From: Marinobacter gudaonensis
Lineage (GTDB): Bacteria > Pseudomonadota > Gammaproteobacteria > Pseudomonadales > Oleiphilaceae
Length of the DNA stretch: 64,000 nucleotides
NCBI RefSeq assembly: GCF_900115175.1
Contig: NZ_FOYV01000001.1
Location: 2,728,001 to 2,792,000, forward strand
Direction: 5' to 3'
Shown: positions 18,983-28,670 of the stretch, in pieces
Layout: the number at the start of each line of letters is the position of its first letter
How positions within the stretch are numbered: position 1 is the stretch's first letter
Translations under genes and position numbers: made by a program
Notes under the pieces: model-generated
The model's database searches: none
Told to the model about the DNA's origin: nothing
The model's input: only the letters and a program-made list of their open reading frames with translations

Positions 18983-19243
18983 TCAACCTCCGGTGACCGG
19001 TGGAAAGAAGGCCAGCTCATCGCCGGCCTGGACCGCGGAACCCCGCTTCGCCATGGCCTGATTGATCGCAATCATCACCGGCTGATCGCCCTTCAGCTGA
19101 GCCCAGGGGCCGCCTTTGGCAGACAGTCTGGAGAGTATGTCGCCGGCGGTCAGCCCGGGCTCGGCTTCTACAGTCAGGGTGTCCGTGTTCAGCTCCTCCC
19201 GCAGGCGGGCAAAAAAGCGAACGTGAATTGTGTTGTCACTCAT
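18983..19243 (-). CDS. moaD: Molybdopterin synthase sulfur carrier subunit
   Basis: This 86-residue ubiquitin-like protein ends in GG, the residues that are adenylated and thiocarboxylated for sulfur transfer. It has VRFFARLREELNTDTL and DELAFFPPVTGG, typical of MoaD. Its stop is next to the moaE start, and moeA is 18 bases upstream, so the order moaB-moeA-moaD-moaE reads as one operon. Confidence 0.93.
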   Translation of the reverse strand: MSDNTIHVRFFARLREELNTDTLTVEAEPGLTAGDILSRLSAKGGPWAQLKGDQPVMIAINQAMAKRGSAVQAGDELAFFPPVTGG

Positions 19244-19261
19244 ACTCAGCTCGTTAACTGG

Positions 19262-20476
19262 TCAGTTCAAAAGTTCCGAGAACGAATAATAGGTTAACAG
19301 ATCACCCGGCGATACCGTGGTGTCTTCCGGTACCACAGCCAGCCCATCTGCCCAGCAGGCCGAACTCATCACGCCGGAACTCTGGTTACCGAACGCTGCG
19401 ACTGACAAGCCGGCAACCCCGGCCTCTTTCCTGGCTCTCACGAACTCCCGCCGGAAGGACGGTGTATCTACGGAGAAGCCAGCGGCCACTTGCTCTCCGA
19501 CCGGATGGGTCTGTTGTCGGCCCTGGCATTTACGAATATAGGGCATGCCCACCATCAGGAAGGTGACCAGCACGGAAACGGGATTACCGGGAAGACCCAG
19601 TACCGGCGTGCCGCCAATGCTGCCAAAAGCCAGGGGTTTGCCCGGCTTGATCACCATCCGCCAGAGCGACAGCGTGCCGGACTCTTCCAGCACGGCCCTC
19701 ACATGATCTTCTTCGCCCACGGACACCCCGCCGCTGGTGATGACCAGATCAGACGACCGGGCTGCCCGCAGCAAGGTCTCCCGGGTGGTCTCTCGCTGGT
19801 CACGGAGTGTCTCTGTGAGCACAACCTGGCAGCCGGCCTGGGTCAGCATTCCGATCAGGGTGTAGCGGTTGCTGTTGTAGATCTGCCCCGGAGCCAGCGC
19901 GGTGCCGGGATCGACCAGCTCATCTCCTGTGGACAGCACGGCAACCTTCAGGCGCTCGAACACCGGAACCCGGGCAATGCCCATGGAGGCGAGCAGGCCC
20001 ATTTCCTGGGGCCGGATCCGGGTGCCCGCTGCCAGGGCGCGATCGCCAACGGCAAGGTCCTGGCCGCGCCGACGAATGTTCTGGCCTTCAGTGACCTCGG
20101 CGTGAACGACGATTCCCGACTCTGTTACCTCAACCCGCTCCTGCATGACCACAGAATCGGCTCCGGCGGGGATTTCGGAGCCGGTGAAAATGCGGGCAGC
20201 GGTCCCCGGCGCCAGAGGCCGGGTTGCTTCACCCGCCGGATACCGGGCCGATACCGGAATAGGCTGCTCTCCGCGCACGTCTGCCTGTCGCACCGCGTAG
20301 CCGTCGACTGCGCTGTTATCCGAGGGAGGGACATCGCACGGTACGGTCTGGTCTTCGGCCAGTACCCGGCCAAGGGTGTCGGCGAGGGCAACCGTTTCCA
20401 CGCGAGTTGGTGCCCTGGCCTGCGCCAATATCTGCGTGAGAGCGTCGTCCAGCGAGGCTAACTGAGGGTTCGACAT
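19262..20476 (-). CDS. moeA: Molybdopterin molybdenumtransferase MoeA
   Basis: MoeA inserts molybdate into adenylated molybdopterin. The 404-residue protein has the four-domain pattern: PPSDNSAVDGYAV near the N-terminus, GTAARIFTGSEIPAGADSVVMQE, VLSTGDELVDPG, then ITSGGVSVGEEDHV and GLPGNPVSVLVTF in the MPT-binding domain. The start MSNPQLASLDDAL at 20476 has a GGAG upstream. The frame upstream of it lies largely inside moaB and has no homology. Confidence 0.93.
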   Translation of the reverse strand: MSNPQLASLDDALTQILAQARAPTRVETVALADTLGRVLAEDQTVPCDVPPSDNSAVDGYAVRQADVRGEQPIPVSARYPAGEATRPLAPGTAARIFTGSEIPAGADSVVMQERVEVTESGIVVHAEVTEGQNIRRRGQDLAVGDRALAAGTRIRPQEMGLLASMGIARVPVFERLKVAVLSTGDELVDPGTALAPGQIYNSNRYTLIGMLTQAGCQVVLTETLRDQRETTRETLLRAARSSDLVITSGGVSVGEEDHVRAVLEESGTLSLWRMVIKPGKPLAFGSIGGTPVLGLPGNPVSVLVTFLMVGMPYIRKCQGRQQTHPVGEQVAAGFSVDTPSFRREFVRARKEAGVAGLSVAAFGNQSSGVMSSACWADGLAVVPEDTTVSPGDLLTYYSFSELLN

Positions 20477-20507
20477 CAATTCTGCGCTCCGTCCTGTTTG
20501 CCTGGAA

Positions 20508-21080
20508 TCAGCGTTCGGCACGCTGGCCAATAACCTCGTCAAGCCGGTGCATCGGCTTGTCGGGCTTGCGCAACACCAACCCGGCAAAGTTACAGGGGGT
20601 GTGGCGGCTGTCCAGCTGGCTGCTGAGAATGCCGTTCCAGCCGGTGCGGCAGGCGCCGGTAGAGCCGGGCAGGCAGAAAATCACGGTGTTATTGGCCATG
20701 CCCGCGAATGCCCGGGACTGGACCGTGGAGGAGCCGATTTCCTGGGCTGAGAGCCGGCGAAACTCCTCGCCAAAGCCCTCGACAGCTTTATCAAACAGGG
20801 GCATAAGGGCTTCGGGGGTACTGTCCCGTTCCATCAGGCCGGTACCGCCGGTGATCACCACCACCTGCACCCCGGGGTCCGCAATCCAGCCGGCGATCAG
20901 CGCTCGCATCAGGTAGACGTCGTCTGGCAGGATACGACGCGCCACCAGCCGATGGCCCGCCTCGATCACGCTGTTCTCGAGAAACTGGCCGGAGGTATCC
21001 TGCTCCGGGCCACGGGTGTCGGACACGGTCAACAGGGCAATATTAAGAGGGGTCAGCTGGTTGCTCGGTTCACTGCTCAT
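20508..21080 (-). CDS. moaB: Molybdenum cofactor biosynthesis protein MoaB
   Basis: MoaB adenylates or binds molybdopterin (MogA-like fold). The 190-residue protein contains IALLTVSDTRG, the TSG loop DTSGQFLENSVIEAGH, VITGGTGLMERDSTPEAL and FCLPGSTGACRTGWNGIL. The start is the ATG at 21080 with GGAG eight bases upstream. It is the first gene of the Mo-cofactor operon and is divergent from rho. moaA and moaC are not in the window. Confidence 0.92.
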   Translation of the reverse strand: MSSEPSNQLTPLNIALLTVSDTRGPEQDTSGQFLENSVIEAGHRLVARRILPDDVYLMRALIAGWIADPGVQVVVITGGTGLMERDSTPEALMPLFDKAVEGFGEEFRRLSAQEIGSSTVQSRAFAGMANNTVIFCLPGSTGACRTGWNGILSSQLDSRHTPCNFAGLVLRKPDKPMHRLDEVIGQRAER

Positions 21081-21469
21081 GAATGGCACTCCTGAATGGC
21101 ACTCTGGTTTGTTCAGAACAAGGGTCTGTAAGAAACACGGTTATACGCCAGTATCGCCATCCCGGGCTTTCAATGGAAGGGAGTAACCCATCAGGGGGAG
21201 GCCGGGGCCGCCGCGCGCAGGTCGGGACAAAATTGGCGTTAATTTGGACAGTGCACTTGACATTCGCCAGTCAGGTGGTCGATGATCCGTCATGCCCGGC
21301 GAACGGTTGTTCCCACTCTCTGGCTCCAGTACCCTAAATCCGGACTCCATCTTCACCGGTTGCTCCCACTGGCCAGCATCAAGTTCAGCGTTTATTTGAT
21401 CAATTCGTTCAGGGGCGCCCCTGTCATTCCAATATTCGTTTACTTCCATTCCTGAAAATCCAACAAACT
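21081..21469 (+). promoter_or_regulatory. rho upstream region with candidate promoter
   Basis: This 389-base stretch between moaB and rho holds no gene that I can support. TTGACA at 21257-21262 and GATGAT at 21281-21286 (18-base spacer) give a plausible rho promoter and a leader of about 180 bases. In E. coli a long rho leader serves Rho autoregulation; the same here is inference. The Shine-Dalgarno region of rho is weak. Confidence 0.4.
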
Positions 21470-22732
21470 ATGAATCTTACTGAACTCAAGCAGAAATCCG
21501 TGCCCGAATTGCTCGATATTGCGCAAGAAATGGGCCTCGATAACCTGGCTCGTTCGCGCAAGCAGGATGTGATCTTCACCATTCTGAAGAAGCATGCGAA
21601 AAGCGGCGAAGACATCTACGGTGACGGCGTACTGGAAATTCTGCAGGATGGTTTCGGCTTCCTCCGTTCCGCCGATGCCTCCTACCTGGCCGGTCCGGAC
21701 GACATTTACGTTTCGCCCAGCCAGATCCGGCGATTCAACCTGCGTACCGGTGACACGGTCGCCGGCAAGATCCGTCCGCCGAAAGACGGCGAACGCTACT
21801 TCGCGCTGCTGAAAGTCAATGAAATCAATTTTGACAAGCCGGACAATGCGAAAAGCAAGATCCTCTTTGAGAACCTGACGCCGCTGTTCCCTCAGGAGCG
21901 GCTCTCCCTGGAAGCCGGTAACGGCAGCACCGAGGATCTCTCATCCCGCGTGCTGGATCTGGTGGCTCCCATCGGCAAGGGTCAGCGTGGCCTGATCGTA
22001 TCCCCGCCCAAGGCCGGTAAAACGTTGTTGATGCAGGGCATTGCCCAGTCCATCACCCGCAACAATCCGGAGTGCCATGTGATGGTGCTGCTGATTGACG
22101 AGCGGCCGGAGGAAGTGACCGAGATGCAGCGCACGGTGCGCGGCGAAGTCATCGCCTCCACCTTCGACGAGCCGCCGGCCCGTCACGTCCAGGTGGCGGA
22201 AATGGTGATCGAGAAGGCCAAGCGCTTGGTGGAGCACAAGAAGGACGTTGTCATTCTGCTGGACTCCATCACCCGTCTGGCCCGGGCCTACAATACGGTG
22301 ATACCGTCCTCTGGTAAGGTGCTCACTGGCGGTGTCGATGCCCACGCCCTGGAAAAGCCCAAGCGCTTCTTCGGTGCGGCCCGTAACGTGGAAGAGGGCG
22401 GTAGCCTGACCATTCTGGCCACGGCTCTGGTGAACACTGGCTCTAAGATGGACGAGGTGATTTACGAGGAGTTCAAGGGTACCGGTAACATGGAAGTGCA
22501 CCTGGACCGCAAGATTGCGGAAAAGCGGGTGTACCCGGCCATCAACATTCGCAGCTCCGGCACCCGCCGTGAGGACCTGCTGATGTCCGAGGCGGATATC
22601 CAGCGCGTCTGGATCCTGCGCAAGCTTCTGCACTCCATGGAAGACGACACCGCGGCGCTGGAGTTCCTGCTCGACAAGCTCAAGGACACCAAGACCAACG
22701 ACGAGTTCTTCCAGTCGATGAAGCGTCGTTGA
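21470..22732 (+). CDS. rho: Transcription termination factor Rho
   Basis: This hexameric RNA-dependent ATPase releases RNA polymerase at Rho-dependent sites. At 420 residues it matches the E. coli protein (419). It has the N-terminal helical domain ([22 protein letters not shown]), the RNA-binding cold-shock fold (DGFGFLRS), Walker A PPKAGKT in a [16 protein letters not shown] context, Walker [17 protein letters not shown], the Q-loop VLTGGVD and the R-loop region GTGNMEVHL. No separate operon partner follows. Confidence 0.97.
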   Translation: MNLTELKQKSVPELLDIAQEMGLDNLARSRKQDVIFTILKKHAKSGEDIYGDGVLEILQDGFGFLRSADASYLAGPDDIYVSPSQIRRFNLRTGDTVAGKIRPPKDGERYFALLKVNEINFDKPDNAKSKILFENLTPLFPQERLSLEAGNGSTEDLSSRVLDLVAPIGKGQRGLIVSPPKAGKTLLMQGIAQSITRNNPECHVMVLLIDERPEEVTEMQRTVRGEVIASTFDEPPARHVQVAEMVIEKAKRLVEHKKDVVILLDSITRLARAYNTVIPSSGKVLTGGVDAHALEKPKRFFGAARNVEEGGSLTILATALVNTGSKMDEVIYEEFKGTGNMEVHLDRKIAEKRVYPAINIRSSGTRREDLLMSEADIQRVWILRKLLHSMEDDTAALEFLLDKLKDTKTNDEFFQSMKRR

Positions 22733-22770
22733 TGCTGCTTTAGCAACAGCGCCTCCGGGTTTGGGGGTGG

Positions 22771-22877
22771 GCAGAACCGGGGGTCGCCTCCCCGGACACG
22801 CCGTAAACCCATCCCCGGGGGCTCGGCATTGCCATCCCTGGCAATGCACGGTCCGGGGAGGCGACCTCCGGCTCTGC
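22771..22877. repeat. Large imperfect palindrome, candidate dispersed intergenic repeat
   Basis: The 27-base arms at 22771-22797 and 22851-22877 are reverse complements with two mismatches, and the inner 16 bases are perfect (GGTCGCCTCCCCGGAC / GTCCGGGGAGGCGACC). The 53-base interior contains a second perfect hairpin, GCATTGCCA-TCCC-TGGCAATGC (22826-22847), and CCCCGGGG at 22813-22820. The element lies 38 bases after rho and 96 before ubiD. It resembles REP or MITE-like palindromes in layout. No second copy was seen in this window. It could also serve as the rho transcript end. Confidence 0.75.
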
Positions 22878-22973
22878 CTTCATACCCTGTGCGTGCACCT
22901 TGTTCTGAGCGACTGAAAGCGGTCCAGCGAACAGCGATCTCCGTAGTACTGGCATATCTGAACGGAGTAACCG

Positions 22974-24461
22974 ATGAAATACAACGACCTGCGGGACTTC
23001 ATCAACCAGCTGGAAAAGCTTGGTGAGCTCAAACGCATCCGCGTTGAAGTCGACCCCCATCTGGAAATGACCGAAATCTGCGACCGCACCCTGCGCGCAG
23101 GCGGCCCCGCGTTGTTGTTTGAGAATCCCAAGGGCTACGACATGCCGGTGTTGGCCAACCTGTTTGGTACGCCCAAGCGAGTGGCGCTGGGCATGGGGCA
23201 GGAGAATGTCACGGCGCTGCGGGACATTGGCAAGTTGCTGGCCTTTCTGAAGGAGCCGGATCCGCCCAAGGGGTTCCGCGATGCCATCGAGAAGCTGCCT
23301 CTGTTCCGGCAGGTGATGCGCATGAGCCCGAAGGTACTGCGTTCCGCGCCCTGCCAGGACGTGGTGATCGAAAAAGACCAGGTAGATCTGTACCAGATTC
23401 CCGTCCAGCACTGCTGGCCGGGGGATGCCGGGCCATTGGTGACCTGGCCGCTGGTGATTACCCGGGGGCCGAACAAGGAGCGTCAGAACCTGGGCATCTA
23501 CCGGCAACAGGTAATCGGGCGCAATCGCCTGATCATGCGCTGGCTCAGTCACCGGGGTGGGGCGCTGGATTTCCAGGAATTCCAGAAGGCCAATCCCGGC
23601 AAGCCGTACCCGGTGGCGGTGGCCCTGGGGGCCGATCCGGCTACGATCCTGGGGGCGGTGACACCGGTACCGGACACCCTGTCGGAGTATGCGTTCGCCG
23701 GTTTGCTGCGGGGTGGCCGTACCGAGCTGGTGCAGTGTGGCCTCAGTGATCTGCAGGTGCCGGCCAGCGCCGAGATTGTCCTGGAGGGCTTTATCTACCC
23801 GGACGACGTCGCGCCCGAGGGGCCCTTTGGGGATCACACCGGTTATTACAACGAGGTGGATCATTTCCCGGTGTTTACCGTGGAGCGGATTACCCACCGC
23901 AAGGACCCCATTTACCACAGCACCTACACAGGTCGACCACCCGATGAGCCGGCGATTCTCGGGGTGGCCCTGAACGAGGTGTTCATTCCCATCCTGCAGA
24001 AGCAGTTCCCGGAAATTGTCGACTTCTACCTGCCGCCGGAAGGCTGTTCCTATCGCCTTGCAGTGGTGACCATGAAGAAACAGTACCCGGGCCATGCCAA
24101 GCGGGTGATGATGGGGGTATGGTCTTTCCTGCGGCAGTTCATGTACACCAAGTTCGTGATTGTTACCGATGACGACGTGAATGCCCGCAACTGGGAAGAC
24201 GTGATCTGGGCGATCACCACCCGCATGGACCCGGTGCGCGACACCACGATGGTGGAGAATACGCCCATCGATTACCTGGATTTTGCCTCGCCGGTGTCCG
24301 GCCTTGGCTCCAAGATGGGTATGGACGCCACCAACAAATGGCCGGGGGAGACCAGCCGGGAATGGGGCGAGCCGATTACCATGACCGAGGAGGTCAAACA
24401 GCGGGTGGACAGCCTCTGGGATTCGCTGGGTATTGAAACTCCGCCTCGCCGCCCCGAGTGA
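22974..24461 (+). CDS. ubiD: 4-hydroxy-3-polyprenylbenzoate decarboxylase
   Basis: UbiD uses prenylated FMN to decarboxylate the ubiquinone precursor. The 495-residue protein shows [20 protein letters not shown], the [23 protein letters not shown] region, [15 protein letters not shown] [40 protein letters not shown] and the C-terminal [19 protein letters not shown]. Its length and motifs match the E. coli protein. A GGAG site precedes the ATG. The next gene starts one base after its stop. UbiX, which supplies prenyl-FMN, is not in this window. Confidence 0.95.
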   Translation: MKYNDLRDFINQLEKLGELKRIRVEVDPHLEMTEICDRTLRAGGPALLFENPKGYDMPVLANLFGTPKRVALGMGQENVTALRDIGKLLAFLKEPDPPKGFRDAIEKLPLFRQVMRMSPKVLRSAPCQDVVIEKDQVDLYQIPVQHCWPGDAGPLVTWPLVITRGPNKERQNLGIYRQQVIGRNRLIMRWLSHRGGALDFQEFQKANPGKPYPVAVALGADPATILGAVTPVPDTLSEYAFAGLLRGGRTELVQCGLSDLQVPASAEIVLEGFIYPDDVAPEGPFGDHTGYYNEVDHFPVFTVERITHRKDPIYHSTYTGRPPDEPAILGVALNEVFIPILQKQFPEIVDFYLPPEGCSYRLAVVTMKKQYPGHAKRVMMGVWSFLRQFMYTKFVIVTDDDVNARNWEDVIWAITTRMDPVRDTTMVENTPIDYLDFASPVSGLGSKMGMDATNKWPGETSREWGEPITMTEEVKQRVDSLWDSLGIETPPRRPE

Positions 24462-24462
24462 T

Positions 24463-25467
24463 ATGACCAGAACAAGCCGGCGCGTCCGTCTCCTGCCATC
24501 AGGGCTGTGCTTTACGGCCGATGCAGAGATTGATCTGCTCAGCGCCGCCGCCAGGGCCGGCATCAAGGTGCCTGCGGCCTGTCGAAACGGGGTGTGTGAA
24601 ATTTGTGAGGCCCGCCTGCTGGCCGGCCGGGCGCACAATACCCGAAACCAAAAGACCCTTGCGATTGGTGAGCGTTTGATGATGTGCCGAACCGTCGCGC
24701 TCACGGATCTGGAACTGGAGATATCCGCCGTTATGGCAGCTGGAAACAACAAGCCTGGCAAGTATCAGGCAAAGGTGGTGGATGTACGGTCCATCAGTCA
24801 CGATGTTTATCGGGTTGAGCTGCAGCTTCCGCGACGCCGGGAGTTGTCGTTTCATGCCGGGCAGTACCTCTCAGTGAACCTGCCGGATGCTGACCCCTGC
24901 TATTTTTCCATCGCCAGCAGCCCGTCGGCCCAGAACATTGAACTGCACATTCAGGCCACGCCGGAGTGGATCTCGGCCCAGAAAGTCATCGATGCCCTCA
25001 CCTCCGGTGGCGAAGTGACGGTGGAGCTGCCCCACGGCAAGGCCTGTCTGGCGTCGGTGCCGGCCAAGCCCCTGCTGTTGGTGGCCGCGGGGACGGGCTT
25101 TGCCCAGATGAAGAGTCTGGTGGACTACCTGCGGGAGACCTCGTTCAACCAGCCGGTCAAGCTTTACTGGGGTGTGCGCCGGCATGAGGACATGTATCTG
25201 CGCGCGCTGGCCCAGCAGTGGCAGGACGAGTGGCCTCCATTCAGCTTCCTGCCGGTGGTAGGCGACGACGAGGACAACGACTGGGGCGGACACCACGACC
25301 AGCTGGTGCGTGCCGTACTGGCCTCAGGAATGGACTGGAACAACGTTGAGGTGCACGCCAGCGGTTCCCCCACCATGGTCTACACCCTGCTGGATGCGCT
25401 GGTGGAGGCCGGCCTGCCCGAGCAGGCCTTCTTCTCGGACGTTCTGGAATACGCGCCCCGGGTCTGA
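24463..25467 (+). CDS. 2Fe-2S ferredoxin/NAD(P)H flavin reductase
   Basis: The 334-residue protein joins an N-terminal plant-type 2Fe-2S ferredoxin domain (about 1-90) to an FNR-type FAD/NAD(P)H reductase. The cluster ligands read ACRNGVCEICEARL and LMMCRT. The FAD site is YFSIASSP and the NAD(P) site is LLLVAAGTGFAQMKSL, with a C-terminal GSPTMVYTLLD. It belongs with the reductases that give electrons to oxygenases or to the CDP-6-deoxyglucoseen step. In E. coli the Fre flavin reductase lies next to ubiD, so this gene may fill that role. The start is one base after the ubiD stop, implying coupling. Confidence 0.85.
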   Translation: MTRTSRRVRLLPSGLCFTADAEIDLLSAAARAGIKVPAACRNGVCEICEARLLAGRAHNTRNQKTLAIGERLMMCRTVALTDLELEISAVMAAGNNKPGKYQAKVVDVRSISHDVYRVELQLPRRRELSFHAGQYLSVNLPDADPCYFSIASSPSAQNIELHIQATPEWISAQKVIDALTSGGEVTVELPHGKACLASVPAKPLLLVAAGTGFAQMKSLVDYLRETSFNQPVKLYWGVRRHEDMYLRALAQQWQDEWPPFSFLPVVGDDEDNDWGGHHDQLVRAVLASGMDWNNVEVHASGSPTMVYTLLDALVEAGLPEQAFFSDVLEYAPRV

Positions 25468-25495
25468 GTCCGGCCCGGGCTAAACGCCCCGGGGA

Positions 25496-26737
25496 TCAGG
25501 CCCGGGGCATCGGCAGTTCGGGCAGGCCATTGTCCCTGGCAAGGCCCTGCATCATCAGCTTGATGCTGGTTTCCTCTTCGCCCATGTGGGCGTTCAGCCG
25601 ACTCAGCTCGGCCAATGCCTCCCGGCTGCGCTTCAGCCGGAGGCTGGTTTCGAAGTATTCCTTCGCCTTGCCCCAGAGCTCATTACGCAGGCTCAGGCGG
25701 CCAAGCGCCAGCAACAGTTCCGGATTGTTGGGACGGTCCTTCAGCCACTGCTCGGCCAGCAGCAGCTGTTCATCAGGCTTCTGGCCCTGGACCCGTCCGT
25801 AGAGGTTGATCAGCTCGTCGCTCCAGTGATTACGCAGCACTTTGCGCAGCAGGGTTTCGGTTTGCACTTCATCCCCCAGGCTGGCCAGCAGGCGAGCGTA
25901 ATCCCGGATGGTGTATTCGTCACGGCGCAGGAAACCCGGGAGCTCGTCCCACAGGCGGGTCAGGGGCTCCAGGGAGGCGTCGGGATCCTGCTGCTGTCTG
26001 CGCCGGCAATCTTCGGCGGCCCACTCCAGCAGGTTGTGCCACACCTGCCGCTCCAGAGTGTTCAGTTCGGCTTCCGGCAGGACGTTGCGCTTGCGCAGTT
26101 CCGGCAGCAGCTTCGACAGTTCCCGCCAGTCCTCAAGGCGCAGATAGGTGTTTTTCAGCAGCTTCAGCACGAACGGGTGATGGGGGGACTGTTTGCGCAG
26201 GCGAACCAGCGTGGCCAGGGCCTGTTCCAGGCGGTTGCCGGCCAACTGAAGCTGGGCCTGGGTGATACCCACGGCAAGATCGGAGCCGGGTGTGCTGTCG
26301 AATGCCTTGCGCAGCAACTCATCCACCGCGTCGTGATCGCCGGACTCGAACGCCGCCTGGGCGGCGGCCAGGTAATTGATCAGCGGCGTATCGGCGTGAC
26401 TCGCGGAGGATGTCAGCAGCTTTCGTGCCCGTGGCCAGTTGCCCTCGGCCAGCGCCAGCAGGCCCTGGGTGGTGCGGCGGCGCGCCCGGCGTTCATTGCT
26501 CCGGGCGATCCAGCCCGCCACCAGCCCGGTGCTGGCCCTTAGCCGTCGAATCAGGTTGATCAGTAGAACGGACAGCACCACCAGGGCGATCAGCAGTCCC
26601 AGGCCGATCCAGAAATTGGTTTCGATGAGGTAGTGGCCCAGGCTGATGCGGATGTAGCCAAGATCGTACTGCAGACCGAGCGAGAGGCCGGTGCCGATCA
26701 GCAGTGCCAGCAGGACGATCAGCAGAAGGCGGATCAT
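25496..26737 (-). CDS. hemY: HemY protein (haem operon, TPR membrane protein)
   Basis: This is the proteobacterial HemY, not protoporphyrinogen oxidase. It has two N-terminal membrane segments (IRLLLIVLLALLIGTGLSLG and FWIGLGLLIALVVLSVLLINLI) and TPR-like helical repeats to residue 413 (ALAEGNWPRARKLL, DTPLINYLAAAQAA, PNNPELLLALGRLSLRNELWGKAKEYFE). The role in tetrapyrrole handling is unclear. Its start overlaps the hemX stop by four bases (ATGA), the last step of a hemC-hemD-hemX-hemY operon. Confidence 0.92.
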   Translation of the reverse strand: MIRLLLIVLLALLIGTGLSLGLQYDLGYIRISLGHYLIETNFWIGLGLLIALVVLSVLLINLIRRLRASTGLVAGWIARSNERRARRRTTQGLLALAEGNWPRARKLLTSSASHADTPLINYLAAAQAAFESGDHDAVDELLRKAFDSTPGSDLAVGITQAQLQLAGNRLEQALATLVRLRKQSPHHPFVLKLLKNTYLRLEDWRELSKLLPELRKRNVLPEAELNTLERQVWHNLLEWAAEDCRRRQQQDPDASLEPLTRLWDELPGFLRRDEYTIRDYARLLASLGDEVQTETLLRKVLRNHWSDELINLYGRVQGQKPDEQLLLAEQWLKDRPNNPELLLALGRLSLRNELWGKAKEYFETSLRLKRSREALAELSRLNAHMGEEETSIKLMMQGLARDNGLPELPMPRA

Positions 26738-27852
26738 GACTCATCGCCCCCCTGGCCACTGGCGTTGCTGGTGCTGCCATCGGACGTGGCATTCAGGCGT
26801 CCGGCCAGTCGTTCCTTGAGCAAGTCCAGGGACTGGCTGATGTCCGGCAGCTCCGGGTCGACGTTCTTGGCAGCCAGTTCGGCCAGGGAGTCGGAGAGTG
26901 CCGATACCCGCGGATGACTGACATCGTACCATTCGTCGATCGCCGAGCGTGCCTTCGCCAGAGCCCGTTCATAAAGCGCCTGGTTGCCGCGAAGTACCGC
27001 CAGTTCGGCTTCCTCCAGCATCAGTTGGAGGTTGAGGCGGGCGTAGGCGCTCTGGTCGGGCGACAGCAGTGGCTTGACCTTCTCATCCAGCCTGCGGACC
27101 ACCACCACCTGCTTGAGCGTGGATTTTACCTCGCTCCAGGCTTCGGTCAGTGCGTTACCGGCACCGGTGTTGCCGGCGTCACTGCTCTGGTCGCCGGCCA
27201 TGAACCCTGGGGCGTTCTCACTGATCAGGGCCTGGTCAGTCAGTTGGTGAATGCTGTCGATAGCGGCTTCCAATTGCAGGTACAGGCCGGTCCGGTCAAC
27301 ACCGGCAATACCCTTGAGCGCAAGAATTTCCTTTGCCAGCTGCTGACGTACCGGGTACACACCGATATCGTCAGACTCTGCCAGTACCTCGTCGGCAGCT
27401 TGCAGGGCCGACAGCGCGCCGCGGATATCCTTTTCGATCATCAGGCGCTGGTTGGCAATGCGCAGCAAATACTCGGCCTCGGCCAGCAGCCAGTCGGTGC
27501 GGGTGCGGTTACCGGCCTCCAGCAGTTCGCGGGCGTTGTGATCGATCTGGCGCTGCTGGGTAGCAATCAGTTCGCGCTGGCTGGCCAGCTTCTCTTCCAG
27601 CGCCTGCAGGCGCTGGTTCTGCTGGCTGCCACGATCACCGTACAGATCCTCCAGCTGGGCCGTGTCCTGCCGCAGGTCCTGCAGCGTCTGCATCACCGCC
27701 TGGTGATTGTTCCACTGCTGCCAGCTCCACAATGCCAGGGCGACAGCGATGATCAGGGAGAGTAGGGCGACCAGCCATAGGGGCCAGAGTTTCTGACGGG
27801 CCGGCGTTTCCTTGGAAACGGGTACGGGCAGTTGATTCGTTGTCTCTGTCAC
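26734..27852 (-). CDS. hemX: HemX-like protein of the haem operon
   Basis: This 372-residue protein has one membrane segment (LWLVALLSLIIAVALALWSW, about 26-45), a coiled coil (about 55-95), then a helical domain with DWLLAEAEYLLRIANQRLMIEKD, the core of the family. It is often labelled uroporphyrin-III C-methyltransferase, but that catalytic fold is not visible here; a role as a membrane factor for haem synthesis is inferred from context. The start is GTG with AAGGA six bases upstream, eight bases after hemD. Confidence 0.9.
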   Translation of the reverse strand: MTETTNQLPVPVSKETPARQKLWPLWLVALLSLIIAVALALWSWQQWNNHQAVMQTLQDLRQDTAQLEDLYGDRGSQQNQRLQALEEKLASQRELIATQQRQIDHNARELLEAGNRTRTDWLLAEAEYLLRIANQRLMIEKDIRGALSALQAADEVLAESDDIGVYPVRQQLAKEILALKGIAGVDRTGLYLQLEAAIDSIHQLTDQALISENAPGFMAGDQSSDAGNTGAGNALTEAWSEVKSTLKQVVVVRRLDEKVKPLLSPDQSAYARLNLQLMLEEAELAVLRGNQALYERALAKARSAIDEWYDVSHPRVSALSDSLAELAAKNVDPELPDISQSLDLLKERLAGRLNATSDGSTSNASGQGGDES

Positions 27853-27860
27853 GGGCGTCC

Positions 27861-28670
27861 TTACTTGGCTTTTCCGGAGCCACCGTCCCGGCCGGCAAGT
27901 TGCGCTGCAACTGTGGCCACGATGTCGTTATCGGCAAGGCTTCCTGGTATACACGGATTTTCGAATCCCGCCGTGCGAGCCTGTTCGGCGACCCGATCTG
28001 CGGGAACAATCAATAACCTATCGTATAGATTATGGCCGTAATTCGCACACAGTGCGATGAGATTGTTCAAGGTTTCGCCCGACAGGGCGACGATGGCCTC
28101 CGGGGCAAAGTCGTTCAGGGTTGCGCGCAGAAGCTCGGGCGAGTGCCCCGCCGGCAGGCGTCGATACAGCGGAAGCGCGGTCACCCGGGCGCCTCGCGCC
28201 TCCAGTGTCTCGCGGATCAGTTCGCGGCCGGTGTCGCCCCGGGCCAGCAGGACCTTTTCGCCTTCCAGGTGGTTCAGGGAGGGCAGGGCAAGCAGGGCCT
28301 CGCTGGTCCAGCCTTTGAGAGGCCGGCGCGGGCTCAGGCCGTGCTCGGCAAGCACCGCGGCGGTTCCTGCACCCACACCGTACCAGCGGATGCCAACGGG
28401 AATCTGGGGCCACCAGGTGTCGATGGCGTCCAGCAACAGGCGAGCGGCATACGGGCTGACGGCGATGACGTGGGAGAACTCATCAAGACTCAGGATGAGA
28501 GTGCGGCGCTCGGGTGTTTCCGGCAGCGGCTGCCGGTCGATCATCGGCAGTACCCGAACCTCGGCGCCGACATTGCGGAACCGGCGCGCCAGACGTGACG
28601 CCTCCGGTTCGGGCCGGCAAACCAGGATTCGCCGGCCGCTCAGGTCCGGCTCAGGTGGGCGTGTGGCCAT
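27861..28670 (-). CDS. hemD: Uroporphyrinogen-III synthase
   Basis: HemD cyclises and inverts ring D of hydroxymethylbilane to give uroporphyrinogen III. The 269-residue protein has the two-domain layout ([74 protein letters not shown]). The sequence family is divergent, so the call rests partly on its position between hemC and hemX. I chose the ATG at 28670, which overlaps the end of hemC by 20 bases; the longer open frame upstream is the hemC reading in another frame. Confidence 0.88.
   Translation of the reverse strand: MATRPPEPDLSGRRILVCRPEPEASRLARRFRNVGAEVRVLPMIDRQPLPETPERRTLILSLDEFSHVIAVSPYAARLLLDAIDTWWPQIPVGIRWYGVGAGTAAVLAEHGLSPRRPLKGWTSEALLALPSLNHLEGEKVLLARGDTGRELIRETLEARGARVTALPLYRRLPAGHSPELLRATLNDFAPEAIVALSGETLNNLIALCANYGHNLYDRLLIVPADRVAEQARTAGFENPCIPGSLADNDIVATVAAQLAGRDGGSGKAK

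Noticed and set aside
22740..24761. Minus-strand open frame of 673 codons opposite ubiD
   Set aside because: It covers ubiD and the palindromic element in reverse; composition is low-complexity and Arg/His-rich, as for other antisense frames here.
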